A stretch of DNA of 64,000 nucleotides from assembly GCA_026182355.1 (NCBI GenBank), contig JAPFBL010000229.1:130001-194000 (forward strand), in the 5' to 3' direction. The translations under genes and the position numbers were made by a program. The notes under the pieces were generated by a model that was given only the letters and a program-made list of their open reading frames with translations, did not search any database and was not told the DNA's origin. Positions 48,294 to 58,887 of the stretch are shown in pieces; position 1 is the stretch's first letter; the number at the start of each line of letters is the position of its first letter. Origin of the DNA: Hermatobates lingyangjiaoensis (Eukaryota; Arthropoda; Insecta; Hemiptera; Hermatobatidae).

Positions 48294-48572
48294 ATTAAAA
48301 ACTTCAGAAAGCCCATTCAAGGTATCTCAAAACGTGTGATTGAGTCAAAAAATCTATTGAGATGTTTGTCATGATCACTTATAGTAAAAAATAGTGCATA
48401 TAAAATTCATATATTCTTTTTATGTAAAAATTTAAGTATTTAATTAAGGATAACTTCTTCGTAGTTAGTTTATTAAGTGATTTTTTTAAGATCTATAACA
48501 GCAAGCTGTTCTGTATCTAGCAAAGGTTAGGAAAAAAGGAACATTGTAAAATGCTAGAATAAAAGTAGGGAT

Positions 48573-48743
48573 ATGGCTTTGGAGAATAGGGATTCTGTCA
48601 GCGGGAGCCAGTCTAGGGCTGAAGAGATATTAAGGTCAGTGATGATGGCTTTACAGGCCATCAAGGAGGGCTTAAAGGAGATAACAGAGCTGCCACCTGC
48701 AGCCACAACTCTCCTCAGCAAACCTTATAAAAACAAATATTAA
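48573..48743 (+). CDS. Small 56-residue ORF of unknown function
   Basis: It starts MALENRDSVSGSQSRAEEIL and contains LRSVMMALQAIKEGLKEITE and LPPAATTLLSKPYK. Base use is more balanced than the AT-rich surroundings, and the sequence looks like a helical N-terminus, perhaps a retrotransposon Gag start. No family was recognised. A LINE fragment lies about 570 bases downstream, but no link is shown. Confidence 0.3.
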   Translation: MALENRDSVSGSQSRAEEILRSVMMALQAIKEGLKEITELPPAATTLLSKPYKNKY

Positions 48744-49317
48744 CTCTTATTATACACAAGAATGTTTAAAGTCTGTCATAAAAGAAGTAAAACTCTTCTA
48801 TAAACCTTACTGAGTCATCTCCTTACAATAGAGCTTAAATGGAAGCCAGTCGTGAAAGTTACTCAGACATTCCCATCTTAGAGGCTGTTATGTTCCATGT
48901 ATCCATCCAATTAGCTTTATAACCACCATTTATTTTTAATAAATAAAAGGTATTTATAAATAAATGAGACAGGGTTTTTTTAAAGAGAAATTTTATGCAC
49001 TTGTGGCGGGTTTCTGTTGGAGTACAGAGCTGCTCCATGATTATGCTTAGCAGCATACAAAACCTAAGTAAAAACATAAGAAGCCACAAAACAAGTTATT
49101 TAAATCTTATGTTCATATTAATACTGAAAGAGAGGTTTAAGCGAAATAAAACACTCAATTTACTCGTATCTTTGCTGGATAGACCAGGTCCTATACCACG
49201 ATCGTGTTAATAACACCTGATGAAAAAATTAACAAATATTTATCTTTGTGATATAATATAATATTTCAATTAAATAATTATATAATATTTCAACTGAACT
49301 AGAAATTTCAAGAAAAT

Positions 49318-49527
49318 AATTGTCAAACTTGGTTACAAGCCGCAAGGAAAAATAAAACCCAGATACAAATAGTTCAAAATAAATGTGCACTCCTTATGGC
49401 TGGGGCCAATAGACTAGTGGCCAATGAGGACACGAAAATCCCACCCCATCCAAACCCCCTTGTACAGAGCCTATCCCAAAGAACTCCCCAACCATATGGA
49501 TGGGTCCATCATGGACGCTGTTGTTGA
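49318..49527 (+). pseudogene. LINE (jockey/CR1-like) ORF fragment
   Basis: The frame reads NCQTWLQAARKNKTQIQIVQ, then NKCALLMAGANRLVANED and PYGWVHHGRCC before a stop. The W-x-x-A-x-K-x3-x-x-Q-x-x-Q-N-K-x-x-R/L-L segment is the familiar patch following the RT thumb in jockey-like LINEs. Downstream frames (GDHK-like, about 49530-49620) are too broken to read. Confidence 0.55.
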
Positions 49528-49879
49528 AATATAAAGCCAAACCCTAGACCGACAACATTTCTCGACTCAAGAAGACCAGACGACCACAAAATAATGTATA
49601 CCGAATACCAAATAAAACATTACAGATTCTTACTGACTCCACAAACACAGCAGTATAAAACTTCAGTAGTAGTAAGTCCATGACCTGAAACTGCTAATTA
49701 CAACGCGCACTATAGTGCGTGGAAAGAATCGTTGGTCCTTGATTGGTAGTTTTAAGCTGATTATTCGTTGATTTGATGACACTGACAATTTTTTTTACCT
49801 ATTTCTGACATTTGTCAAATAAAATAAGAATATTTTGAAGTTTTTAAGGGAAAACATTGGCATAAATCTTAAATGCAGA

Positions 49880-50155
49880 AGGTCAGATAAACGAAATTAA
49901 ATGTAACAGTTCCACTGGCCATGTAACAAATCCACTTACATGTTACAAATGGCCATGTAAGAGATGCACTGGTTATCACTTTGGCTTTACAAACGTATTA
50001 TGACTGATGTGGTAATACTATCTGTGGTAATAGTAAACATATCCATTCAGAAATTTATATTATTTCTAAACTGGACATTATTTATTTTATCCTCAAGATG
50101 TTTAATATTTTGTTTACTTATATTAAGATTGAGTGTAGGCCACTCCGGATTTTGT
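49880..50155 (+). repeat. Repeat R2 right-end fragment
   Basis: ATGTAAGAGATGCACTGGTT, TATTACTGAT-like and AAGATTGAGTGTAGGCCACT with CCGGATTTTG match the right end at 39668-40003. Confidence 0.6.
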
Positions 50156-52074
50156 TTAAAAGTTTTTGAGTCAACTACAAGCTACAGCGTTTTTAAAGAA
50201 TGATATGATATGTGTTGCTGTGTGATTCCTAAAGTATATTGCAAAGGTTTCAATTTGGTCTTAACAGATGAGGTAGCAAGGGTTTCTAGGGATCATAGAA
50301 ACCATGACAAACTGTCCTTCTTCAAGCATTGAGAAAATAGTAATGGTCGCTCACTCAAACACTTAGATCAAATAAGACCATTTACTCCTTATTAAGCTAG
50401 GTACACGATTAAAATTTTGACAAAGTTAATAGAACGAAACATATATGTTTTACTATTTAAATTTTCTGATAGAATACCTTTTACAGGTAACATTAAAGTG
50501 ATCTCAAATGATATCTCAAGTGGAAGAATGTTGATATCTTGAAGCAGCTCTTGTACACTTAAAGGCCAAAAAAGTAATAAGGAAAGGTAATAATAATAAC
50601 TTTGATGTCGCTGCCTCGTCACAAAGAAATAGAACAGGATGAAGCAGTGGGCTGATTCGGAAAGGTTGGATAAAAAAAAAGCCTACTCTAGCCTGGAGCT
50701 TTTTTTTGCATAATAGAAACCTACTGTCACAAAGATTCAATAAACGAATGGATTAAGAACTATTATACCTTGATCATGCAACTAGCTATTATTTGGTCTA
50801 AAAGTTCATTGTAACTGAACTTAAATTTAAAAAAAATAATTTTTTTTTTAATTTTAATTCTTATTATTTAAGAGTACAGAATGCTCTTAAATAATAAGAG
50901 TATTCTGTGAGTTGTAGTCAATTGCTTATAAAAAATTAAAGTGGTTTGGGAATTCACATCTAAAATCATTAAAAATGAAAATATTTCTTAAGAGATAATG
51001 ATGAAGTCCATTAAAGTACTTAAAATCTAACATTAATTTGAAAACACAAAGAGAAGCATAACAGGTTGTTTGGATGCGCTATCCAAGGGGGGCTTTCTAT
51101 TAAACTAAGCCCCCCCCCATGCTTAATAATAGAATCAGTAATAACAAAAAGTGAAATTGTTCTAGATTCATTATTTCCAGTTTTTTCTAATTGATGAAAA
51201 TGAATATAATGGTGTTAAAATAAATAAATTATTAAATTCATTATTTAGGGTTATTATAATACTTCACCATACAGTCTGATTTTGCATCTACCAGACAGCC
51301 AGATTAAAATAAAACCAAAACTCATTTTATGGTCGTTGAGATTGATATTTTCTTTACTTATAGGAAAATTTAAACGTTGTCTATTCCAAATTTCTTTACC
51401 TTTTTTGAAAAATACAAATGATTGTATTCCATTGAGGTCAAAATTTCTAATAATAATTGCAACAAAAATAATGGTTTAAGGCTACTGGATCAAATAAAAT
51501 AAGGATTACTAGTTTTGATTCGCATGTTTGTCCATGTGTAAGAGCATAAGTTTTAATTACAAAAGGTGCTATACTCCCATTCCTGAACACCAAAGTTACA
51601 ATATAATACTAATATATACCATATTATAATACATATGATAATATTATACGTATAATAATCACGTTTTGCTAGAAATCTCTTTACACGATATCGCTTAAAA
51701 ACAATGCATTCTAGATTATTTGTTGACAGTAATTATACTCACATGCATCTTATGCATTCATCAGAGAATAGGAGAATACTTCAGGATAAATATTCAAAAG
51801 ACTGTTTTCAAATTACGATAAACGAAATTTTAAAAGAGATTTGTTTGCGTTGATACGAGTACAATGCAAAAACTGTAAAATCTATATATCAATATTTACT
51901 TATATTAAATTTGATGAAAATTGACTTTTTTACCCAAAATATTATTTGAAAAAACATTAAAGTTAATTGGTGATACAAAAACACTATTATAATAAATTTA
52001 CTACAGTTTATGATTATGTACATGAAAGTTGTGTGGCTTCACAACAGAATTTTTACTTAAAACATATGTAAGTA
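50156..52074. other. No gene recognised
   Basis: Contains a small hairpin at about 50858-50905 (TTATTATTTAAGAG / CTCTTAAATAATAA) and a C-run at 51110-51117. Small frames at 50392-50740 are unassigned. Confidence 0.55.
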
Positions 52075-52160
52075 AATTATATTAGTCATTAAAAATTTCT
52101 ACCTCGAGATTTGGACAGATTTGCATGTTTTCAGATTTCAAAGTACCTTTTTTCAATCAG
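52075..52160 (+). repeat. Repeat R2 left-end fragment
   Basis: CTACCTCGAGATTTGGACAG and ATTTGCATGTTTTCAGATTT match 37950-37985 in the same orientation. Confidence 0.45.
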
Positions 52161-52205
52161 GTCTGAATGAGGTTGGGTGGTTATGAGGTCTATCTAAAAG
52201 GGTTA

Positions 52206-52400
52206 TGGGAGCCATGTTAGCTCAGTGGTTTTCGTACTCGCCTCTGAACTGGGAGGTCTAGGGTTCGATCCCCACTTGGCCCTCGATTTATTCAAACGGG
52301 AGGTGAATAAAAGTGAGTTCGTCGTCCCTCGGAGAGGACGTTAAGCTGTCGGTCCCAAAACTGTACTCGTCAGGTACTCGTTAAATGTACAATCTACAGG
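52206..52400 (+). mobile_element. tRNA-derived SINE, copy 3, 3' truncated
   Basis: Box A TTAGCTCAGTGG (52217-52228) and box B GGTTCGATCCC (52262-52272) lie in a tRNA-like head starting at GCCATG. The body has CCTCGATTTATTC, GGGAGGTGAATAAA and GTCCCTCGGAGAGGACGTTA, then CAGGTACTCGTTAAATGTA. After that the sequence departs from the other copies. Confidence 0.8.
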
Positions 52401-52604
52401 TAATCTCACTGGCTCATCACTAAAATGGGTGTCGAATAATAAATGAGTCAAAATTTCCGCCCCCATAACAGCACTAAAAGGAGAAAGCCTTAAGTGTAGG
52501 AGTTGGAAAAGAAACATGCAAAACAAGTATATGACAGAAGATATATCAACGTCTAAATATATATTCCTAGTGCAAAATATATATGTATGATTGAGGTTTA
52601 ACTG

Positions 52605-52690
52605 TAGGTAAACGGTAAATACAGTAAACTCAGTCTTACAGTCTCTAATTTTTGGTTTAAACGTAATCAGGAGAGAAAAGATAGGGACTT
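52605..52690 (-). repeat. Fragment of family C repeat
   Basis: CTTACAGTCTCTAATTTTTG then GTTTAAACGTAATCAGGAGAG matches the 13560 and 27220 arms in minus orientation. It is short and truncated. Confidence 0.5.
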
Positions 52691-52970
52691 ATTAATAACT
52701 TAATCTGTCTTCTTAAGTTTGAAACTTAATAAGAAGCAAGTTTCTGGGAATTATCGTTACATTTTTAACAACATCTGCTTACAGTAAGGACCTATATTAA
52801 CAAATAATCAATATATATATATATAATATAATGTTAAATAACGCCCCATATTTGACTTTTATCTAGTATATTATATATAATTTAACGCCTCAGTTTCTGG
52901 AATTTTATCTCGTTCTCTTCAGTTTCTGAAATCTTTTCTCTTCACTAAAACTATAAAGCTTATCACCAAT

Positions 52971-53016
52971 GTTACTAGTCGACATGTTTCGAATGTACCA
53001 CATTCATCACCAGGAC
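52971..53016 (-). ncRNA. Hammerhead-ribozyme-like motif, 3' end of PLE-2
   Basis: On the minus strand this reads CTGGTGA, one T, a six-base-pair hairpin (GAATGT / ACATTC), GAAA, the palindrome ACATGT (sharing the last A of GAAA), C, then GACTAG. The GTC before the box pairs with the GAC after the C, giving a short stem I. The core differs from CTGANGA by A6 to G. It sits where PLE terminal repeats with minimal hammerheads are expected. Self-cleavage is inferred, not shown. Confidence 0.6.
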
Positions 53017-53236
53017 AATAATTAAAATAACAGTGAGTTATTCAGTTTTTATAAAGAAAGTGGATTATGGTGGGTTAAGGTAGGGTGGTTCAACCCACCT
53101 ACGACCTGGCTAATCTGGGTTGGTCTGTTGGATGTTTATGGCTAGTTACTTTTCTTGTATTACGAGTATTATTGATTTATCAATTGTGATTTAAAATGGA
53201 TCCTTTCTCTTGCAATAATTTTCGTGGTGCTGGTTG

Positions 53237-53476
53237 TCATCTCTCTGGTGAGTTTTGGCTTATGTTCTGATGCAGTATGTCAATTTGGACACCGGTGGAA
53301 AGGTGCATACATATTCTTTTGCACAATAAAGTTGTAGTTATACCTATATATGAGCTTTTACGGGCTTCGCAGCTCCCGATATTACATGAATACTCATGTA
53401 ATAGTCTCTCGTCTGATGTTGAAAGAAACTTGCAAGAAAGTGCCCTAATTAAGTATAATTTTGAAAAACTAATCAA
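53237..53476 (-). pseudogene. PLE-2 GIY-YIG endonuclease fragment
   Basis: In frame are YSCNIGSCEARKSSYIGI followed by TTTLLCKRICMHLSTG. The layout (C-x5-C, then S-Y-I-G, then K/R-R-x3-H) matches the GIY-YIG domain found at the C-terminus of PLE proteins, which nicks target DNA. It lies about 280 bases 3' of the linker segment on the same strand and about 220 bases 5' of a hammerhead-like motif. Confidence 0.75.
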
Positions 53477-53760
53477 TATAAGTCATGGGTTATTTAAATT
53501 AGATGAATTTTAATTCAAGGGATAGTTAAGTAAATTGGACCTGGGGGAGGTCTAGGAAATATGCGAGTATCTTTGGACATGAACTCTGACCAGATAGTTG
53601 ATTCAAATAATATAGCTTAATAATTTGTTTTTTTTTCTACTTCTCTTTTAATTATTATTGAATTATAATTCTATTTAATTTTGTAGGGTATTTCTTCTTA
53701 TCAAGCTATATTGTCATATTGAGTTTCCAGCTGTTTTGTTTCCTTCCTTCTCCATTAATT

Positions 53761-54548
53761 TTATTTTAGCTTCTCAGTTTTTACTTTGTTTACTCTCTGA
53801 TGACATACATTGAAAGCCCTCAGAGCATTTATTTCTATTGTTTTCCTTTTCCATTGTGGTTTAAACTTCATTGATTGCATCACGTGTTTATTTATTGTGA
53901 TTTTTCTGCATACATGATTGGTTTCTTTTGACTCCATGACGCTTGGAGTATTCTTCCTGATCAAACTGCCTTTTAAAGGGCTTTGGTAATAAGTTATCAG
54001 TTATAATGCATTTAACATTGCTTTTTAATACACATTCATCATTCTTATATTCATCCATATACTGGTTCTTGTAGTATAGTTTGTGATTTGTGACTGTTAT
54101 TAGGCTCACATTGACAGGGATGAACTATTCTCCAGGTAGCATTTTAGAATATAGTCAAAATATTTTTGAATAACCATTGTTAATTAGCTGGGTTAAAGAA
54201 ATATTCCAGTTAAAAAGGTCCCAGGATAAAGTGGTCTTATAGGTTCTGTGAATCAGGGATCTGATAGTGAAGTCTTCATACCGTTGAGGTCATTCACTCT
54301 TCGCATTTAGGTAAGTTGCTGTGTTGGTTGGTTTTCTATAGATAGAAGTTTGCAGTACGTTATTTTGTTGGTTGATATTAACTTCAAGGAAGTTTTTTTT
54401 CTTTTCTATTTCTGTTTCTATTGTCAATTTCAGGTAGGAGTTGTTTTCAAATGCTCATTTTTGGTTTATTAATTGTACACAACTTGCTACAAAAAAGCAA
54501 TCATGTACAAATCAACGCTAGATAGAAGGCTTTAATTCAGAACTGATG
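53761..54548 (-). pseudogene. PLE-2 RT C-terminal / linker remnants in several frames
   Basis: This stretch connects the RT and endonuclease parts of PLE-2. Minus-strand frames show FLEVNINQQNNVLQTSIYRK with RKPTNTATYLN, then NHKLYYKNQYMDEYKNDECV and INALRAFNVCHQRVNKVKTE. The FLDVxI-x-YRKPT and L-x-RAFxxC patterns are PLE features downstream of the RT catalytic box. Stops and frameshifts separate them. Confidence 0.7.
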
Positions 54549-54549
54549 T

Positions 54550-55032
54550 TTAAGATTTATTTTCAACGTAGCACATATAATAGTTTGCTAATGTGACTCC
54601 TAGGGGCGAACCCATGGCCACTTCGTCTATTTCAAGGTACATCAAACCATCTATGTGCGTGAAGGGACTTCTTCTCGTACATGCTCGCAGAAAATTTTCC
54701 ATATCCTTCCTGCTGATGGATGCAGGTGCCATGTTTCTCTGATTTAAGTAGTGGCAGTCACAAGTAATTTTAATCGTCTCTTCTACTAGAACATATATAA
54801 ATAATGATTCAAGATCGAGAGATCCGACAGATCCTTCTGGGTTTATAGTTTTCACTACGTCAAGGAAATCATCAGTTGATTTTAAAAAATAATTCGCTGG
54901 CATATATAGAGTGATGGGTTTATTTAGTTGTCTGGCTACAGCGTAGGTGGGCGTGGTAACCTGCGAGATTATAGGGCACAGTAGATATCCTGTTTTATGT
55001 AGCTTAACTGTGCCATAAATATATCCTGGAGT
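54550..55032 (-). pseudogene. PLE-2 reverse transcriptase fragment
   Basis: An open stretch of about 160 codons lies within PLE-2. Residues visible in order are the GTVKLHKTG box, the PIISQ and TPTYAVARQLN segment, a SLDLESLF motif in place of SLDVxSLF (first catalytic aspartate retained), CTRRSPFTHIDGLMYLEIDEVAMGSP (given here only as the segments TRRSPF, YLEIDEV and AMGSPLG), and LANYYMCYVEN. The downstream YxDD catalytic box is not in this frame. The start is an arbitrary in-frame methionine, because the true N-terminus is lost. Confidence 0.85.
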
Positions 55033-55037
55033 GCATA

Positions 55038-55168
55038 TATATAAAGATTTCACGTAGACATGTGAAATAGCAATCAATGATCAAACCACAATATGAAATC
55101 GGAAAACAAGACTAACATGTTTCAACCGTAACAAGCGGTCGTCATTAGAGTCAAAAACCCAACTGATC
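55038..55168 (-). repeat. Family A terminal repeat, variant palindrome
   Basis: On the minus strand the core (55161-55110) is GACT, CTAATGA (one mismatch to CTGATGA), C, GACCG-loop-CGGTT, GAAA, palindrome ACATGT in place of AGATCT, T, AGTC. CCCA/TGGG pairing in outer stem I is kept. The change of one six-base palindrome to another is the kind of substitution expected if the palindrome matters. It abuts PLE-2 on one side and (TA)n on the other. Confidence 0.7.
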
Positions 55169-55170
55169 AG

Positions 55171-55202
<32 letters not shown>

Positions 55203-55277
55203 TATATTATAATATTATATATTATTTAATATATTATATATATTTAAATATTATATATAATATATTATATATATATA

Positions 55278-55322
<45 letters not shown>
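55171..55322. repeat. (TA)n-rich array
   Basis: About 150 bases of only A and T, mainly TA, with TTATAATATTATATA interruptions. A second run, pure TA, is at 55435-55492. Confidence 0.95.
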
Positions 55323-55328
<6 letters not shown>

Positions 55329-55334
55329 GAATTT

Positions 55335-55430
55335 AAAAAGAACACATCGAAAGGAAATCACTGAACTCACTACTATATTTCAATGTCCTCGTCTTCAGGA
55401 AAAGAAGTGAATCGCTCCAAAGGCTGATAA
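55335..55430 (-). repeat. Hammerhead-like repeat unit between two TA arrays
   Basis: Minus strand: CTGAAGA, C, GAGGACATT, GAAA, TATAGTAGTGAGTTC. Stem II is decayed. (TA)n lies at 55171-55322 and 55435-55492 on either side. Confidence 0.45.
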
Positions 55431-55433
55431 CGA

Positions 55434-55492
<59 letters not shown>

Positions 55493-55493
<1 letters not shown>

Positions 55494-56540
55494 CTTAAGT
55501 TATAATTTATAAATTTACTTTACTAGTTGTACATTATATTTTGACGCAAGTATATGGAACTCAAGTTTATTAAAAGTATTGTTATCTTCTCTTTACAAAG
55601 ATTCGTAATTGAATTTCAAAATTTTTTTCTAGTAATATGTTAATTATTTGTCAAAGATATGCTTCAGAAAAACAAGAGGCTTTTAAATGAAAATCATTAC
55701 TTATATTATGTATTATTGATTAAATCCATCCGAGATGAGGACTCGCTGGATAAATTACCGAGAAAGCCTACCAGTGTGAAGCCTTCTTGATTGTGGCTGT
55801 TTAATTAGCCGAAATGTAAATCTAACCGAGTAATTATAGTGAACCTAGCATCCAAACCACCTCCTGCTGCCTTACTGCATTCTGCCCAAACTTTGCTTAC
55901 TTATTTGCAATTTATTAGGCAATTATTATTTGCAGTAAACTGCAGTTCAAGATGCTTTGTTGATGCATCTTACAACTTGTTCCATTAGATAGAAGGTTAA
56001 TGGAAAGCACAACTTGCTGGCGGTAGTCTGAGTGGTATATAGAACGAATTCATAGATAAGGCACATCCCGTACATACTCAGTAATTGAATATTACGATAC
56101 ATGTGTACCGGTGTATATTACTTCACAGTAATAGTTTTTATCCCCAATACAGTGATATTCTATTTATAATATAATCAAACTTTTACTCATAATTAATTTA
56201 CCTATCTTTCAACAAAGTATAAAGCTTGATGCATGACCTCAAAAGCAGGACCAACAAGCATTCGTCTTCATGTAATGACAAAGTCATCTGCAAGTCCTTG
56301 CGTATCATAACCTTGATTATTTCGTGTACCAAGAATGTCTCCACACATGTAACCTGTGTTGACCTTTATACGCACCAAGCCATATTTCAGGCCATATCGT
56401 TTCCACACATGTAACCACCACAAGTGCAATGCCACACCACCCAAGCATAGAATTTAATGGTCAACATTTCAGTTGTGGTAGATGCCACAATTTATTCTTA
56501 CGCATAAATATAGCAATCCATTCTATAGTTTCAGGATTAC
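55493..56540. other. No gene recognised
   Basis: 55730-56000 is less AT-rich and contains GTTTAATTAGCC and TTTGCAATTTATTAGGCAAT, homeodomain-like AT cores. It could be a conserved regulatory segment, but nothing in the sequence alone proves it. Confidence 0.35.
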
Positions 56541-56577
<37 letters not shown>

Positions 56578-56578
56578 T
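56541..56578. repeat. (TA)n microsatellite
   Basis: A TA run on the left of the long hairpin; its partner on the right is at 56855-56876. Confidence 0.95.
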
Positions 56579-56607
56579 CAAATACTTAGGTAACAGTTCT
56601 TCGTTAA

Positions 56608-56855
56608 TACATGTGAGATTGAATTTACTGCCTATTGTTTTTTAATTAATTTCTTGGATAACTTTTCCAAATCCCTTAAGAGTCTTTTAAATTCACCATG
56701 AACTAGGTACATCAACTCACCATTTTTTGGTGACATAAAAAAAATGGTGAGTTGATGTACCTAGTTCATGGTGAATTTAAAAGACTCTTAAGGGATTTGT
56801 AAAAGTTATCCAAGAAATTAATTAAAAAACAATAGCCAGTAAATTCCATCTCACA
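56608..56855. repeat. Near-perfect long hairpin
   Basis: Arms of about 115 bases (56608-56733 and 56741-56855) are nearly perfect inverted copies around a loop of under 10 bases, with ACCATTTTTTGGTG at the centre. Example pairing: CATGAACTAGGTACATCAAC with GTTGATGTACCTAGTTCATG. Both outer ends reach a GAGATTGAATTTACTG-like sequence and then (TA)n. One arm has a 29-codon open frame of coiled-coil-like composition (FKRLLRDLEKLSKKLIKK), perhaps a PLE N-terminal scrap; that is a guess. Confidence 0.85.
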
Positions 56856-57391
56856 TATATATATATATATATATATTTGTAAAATTTTAGAGCAACACTT
56901 CATTTAGACATATTTCGTTGAATAGTTGACCTTATTTCGCGGAAGTCATTTTTTTAGAAAACAAAAAAAAAACAAAATAATTAGAAAAGAAAATAACTTC
57001 AATCGGTTACAAATTGCAGAAACAATAATAATTAAACCAAATAAACGTACAATAAATATTCAAATAGGTAGCAGCGAGAGAGCGCTCAAATTATATGTCT
57101 CTGATAACACCAGGAGAGCCCTACTGCCCACTCCTTGAACTTTTTTTTTAATGCTGCTGTAAGCTTGATCTTAATTCCAAACTTTAGCACCCTATAAATT
57201 AATAGTTTACAAAAAAAAAATCAAAATAACATCACATTTTGGAAATAATGTGATCTATCATTTATGCAGTATTAACAAAACAAAAAAAATTGGAATACTT
57301 ACAATCTTCGGCCAAATTGTAGTAGAATCAGAATTTGAAAAATAGTATAGCCTGTAGTGTGCCCTGAAACAACCACATATACATATACATC

Positions 57392-57510
57392 ATAAAAAGC
57401 TTTCACATAAACACGTGAAATAACAATCAATGATCAAACCACATAAAGAAATGGGAAAACAAGACTAAAGACTAGTCTTGTTTTCCCATTTCTTATTGCG
57501 GTTTGATCAT
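57392..57510. repeat. Family A foldback hinged near the predicted cleavage site
   Basis: The left arm is the inverted 3' body (CACATAAACACGTGAAATAA through GGGAAAACAAGACT). The right arm starts AGTCTTGTTTTCCCATTTC and runs to GTTTGATCATTTATATATAC. The arms meet around 57463-57476 at the AGTC that would be the 5' end after hammerhead cleavage, with only a few bases between. The ribozyme core itself is absent. Confidence 0.7.
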
Positions 57511-58887
57511 TTATATATACATCATGAGAAAAAAAAAAGAAAAAAATGTACTTTGGTGACATCAAAAAAAAAGCACATCCGTCAAAATGTTGACTTGTTT
57601 TTTTTCTCTCTAACAAACATTATGTTAGAGATAAGATTGATTATGGTTAAATGTATATAATAAAGTGGAGTATACGCCAATATAGATTTTGTCTTATTTC
57701 AATTACGATTACATCTCATTTATTTAAGTATTATGATAAAATTCTGTTTAAATGAATAAGATAGAATTTTCGGTAATCTTTTGTTTTATATAATATTCAG
57801 AGAAAGTAAATCATAATGGATGAGTGAAATGGGAATCTTTTAATTTCAAGTCTGAAGCAAAACCCTGTGAATAGAAGAAACAAGCTTCTCTTGTTGCAAC
57901 TAACAATGCACTCGATTCCATAAATCTTGCTCTTTTTGCTTCTTAACGTTTTTTGATTTTCTACTAAATCATCAAACTTGCGATTCTGTTATTTCATAAA
58001 AGCAGAAATATAAATCTTCTTAAAATAAACGTTTTATTTACCCGTTCTTTGTACAAAGTTAATAGAATAATTTTTAAAAATGTGATTGTTTTTGGAATAA
58101 ATTTATAAAAATTTAGTGTTACATTTCATTAAAGTACATTTGAGATTGATTTTTTTGTTAAATGATATTGAAGAAATGTTTCATGTGCCATGCGTAACTC
58201 CAAACGCTCTCAAGTATGATGGACACAGTGCGATTATATCATCATATTGTCTGAAGCATCGCATTTGACTCAGAAATGGCTTAACCTCAGTCATTTTCCC
58301 TTTCCTATCATCTTTTACATAACTTTTTGTATATTGTTCATGACTTCTTCACTCATTTGTCATCTTATCAGTGCTTACATAAAACTTATCATGTTGTGTG
58401 AGCAAATCACACCTAGTTAGTTGATTTCTTTGCTAAGTGGCATGGTTATTGTTAGTCATCAAGATTTAAAGTTTAGATCTTGATAACGATTCTATTTCAA
58501 TAGTCTTTCTTCAAACTTTATCTGCTCTTCTAAAAAGATTTTGTTTTGTGGTTCCCATTTAACTGATACAGAAATAACAAGAACAACATATGAATATCGC
58601 AAATGAGGTTATGTGCATAAAACAATATATAGATCAATTTAATCATATAAATTACATCACTTACAATTAATTTGATTATTTGTCTTGAGGTTGGTTAATT
58701 TCAGAAGAAATTTCTGTGAATTTCCTCCTGTACCCTTAATGTGATGGCACACTCTTTCAATTTCAACACAAAACAAATAGATTCTGGATCTTTTGTGGCT
58801 TACCAAATAGTCTAATATGACTGGTTTGAGTATTTCAGAAATTACCAACTTTTCTGTGATAAACAATACTTTTTTTTTAAATACATG
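57511..58887. other. No gene recognised
   Basis: AT-rich sequence with A-runs near 57530-57570; nothing supported. Confidence 0.6.

Larger units (their letters stand above)
52950..55030 (-). mobile_element. Penelope-like element PLE-2, degraded, 5' truncated
   Basis: Read on the minus strand, the order is reverse transcriptase, linker, GIY-YIG endonuclease, then a hammerhead-like motif, which is normal PLE order. The RT part (55030-54550) shows YGTVKLHKTG, PIISQVTTPTYAVARQLN, SLDLESLF and EVAMGSPLGVTLANYYM, matching PLE RT blocks from the KxHK region up to just before the YxDD box. The linker (about 54548-53761) is broken into frames with FLEVNI, RKPTNTATYLN and INALRAFNVCHQRVN. The GIY-YIG part (53476-53237) shows YSCNIGSCEARKSSYIGI and LLCKRICMHLSTG. 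The 5' part of the ORF is missing; the copy stops at about 55030 against another repeat. Several frameshifts and stops make it inactive. Confidence 0.85.

Noticed and set aside
48859..49210. Frames on both strands of about 70 codons
   Set aside because: They overlap each other, lack motifs, and precede a decayed LINE end.
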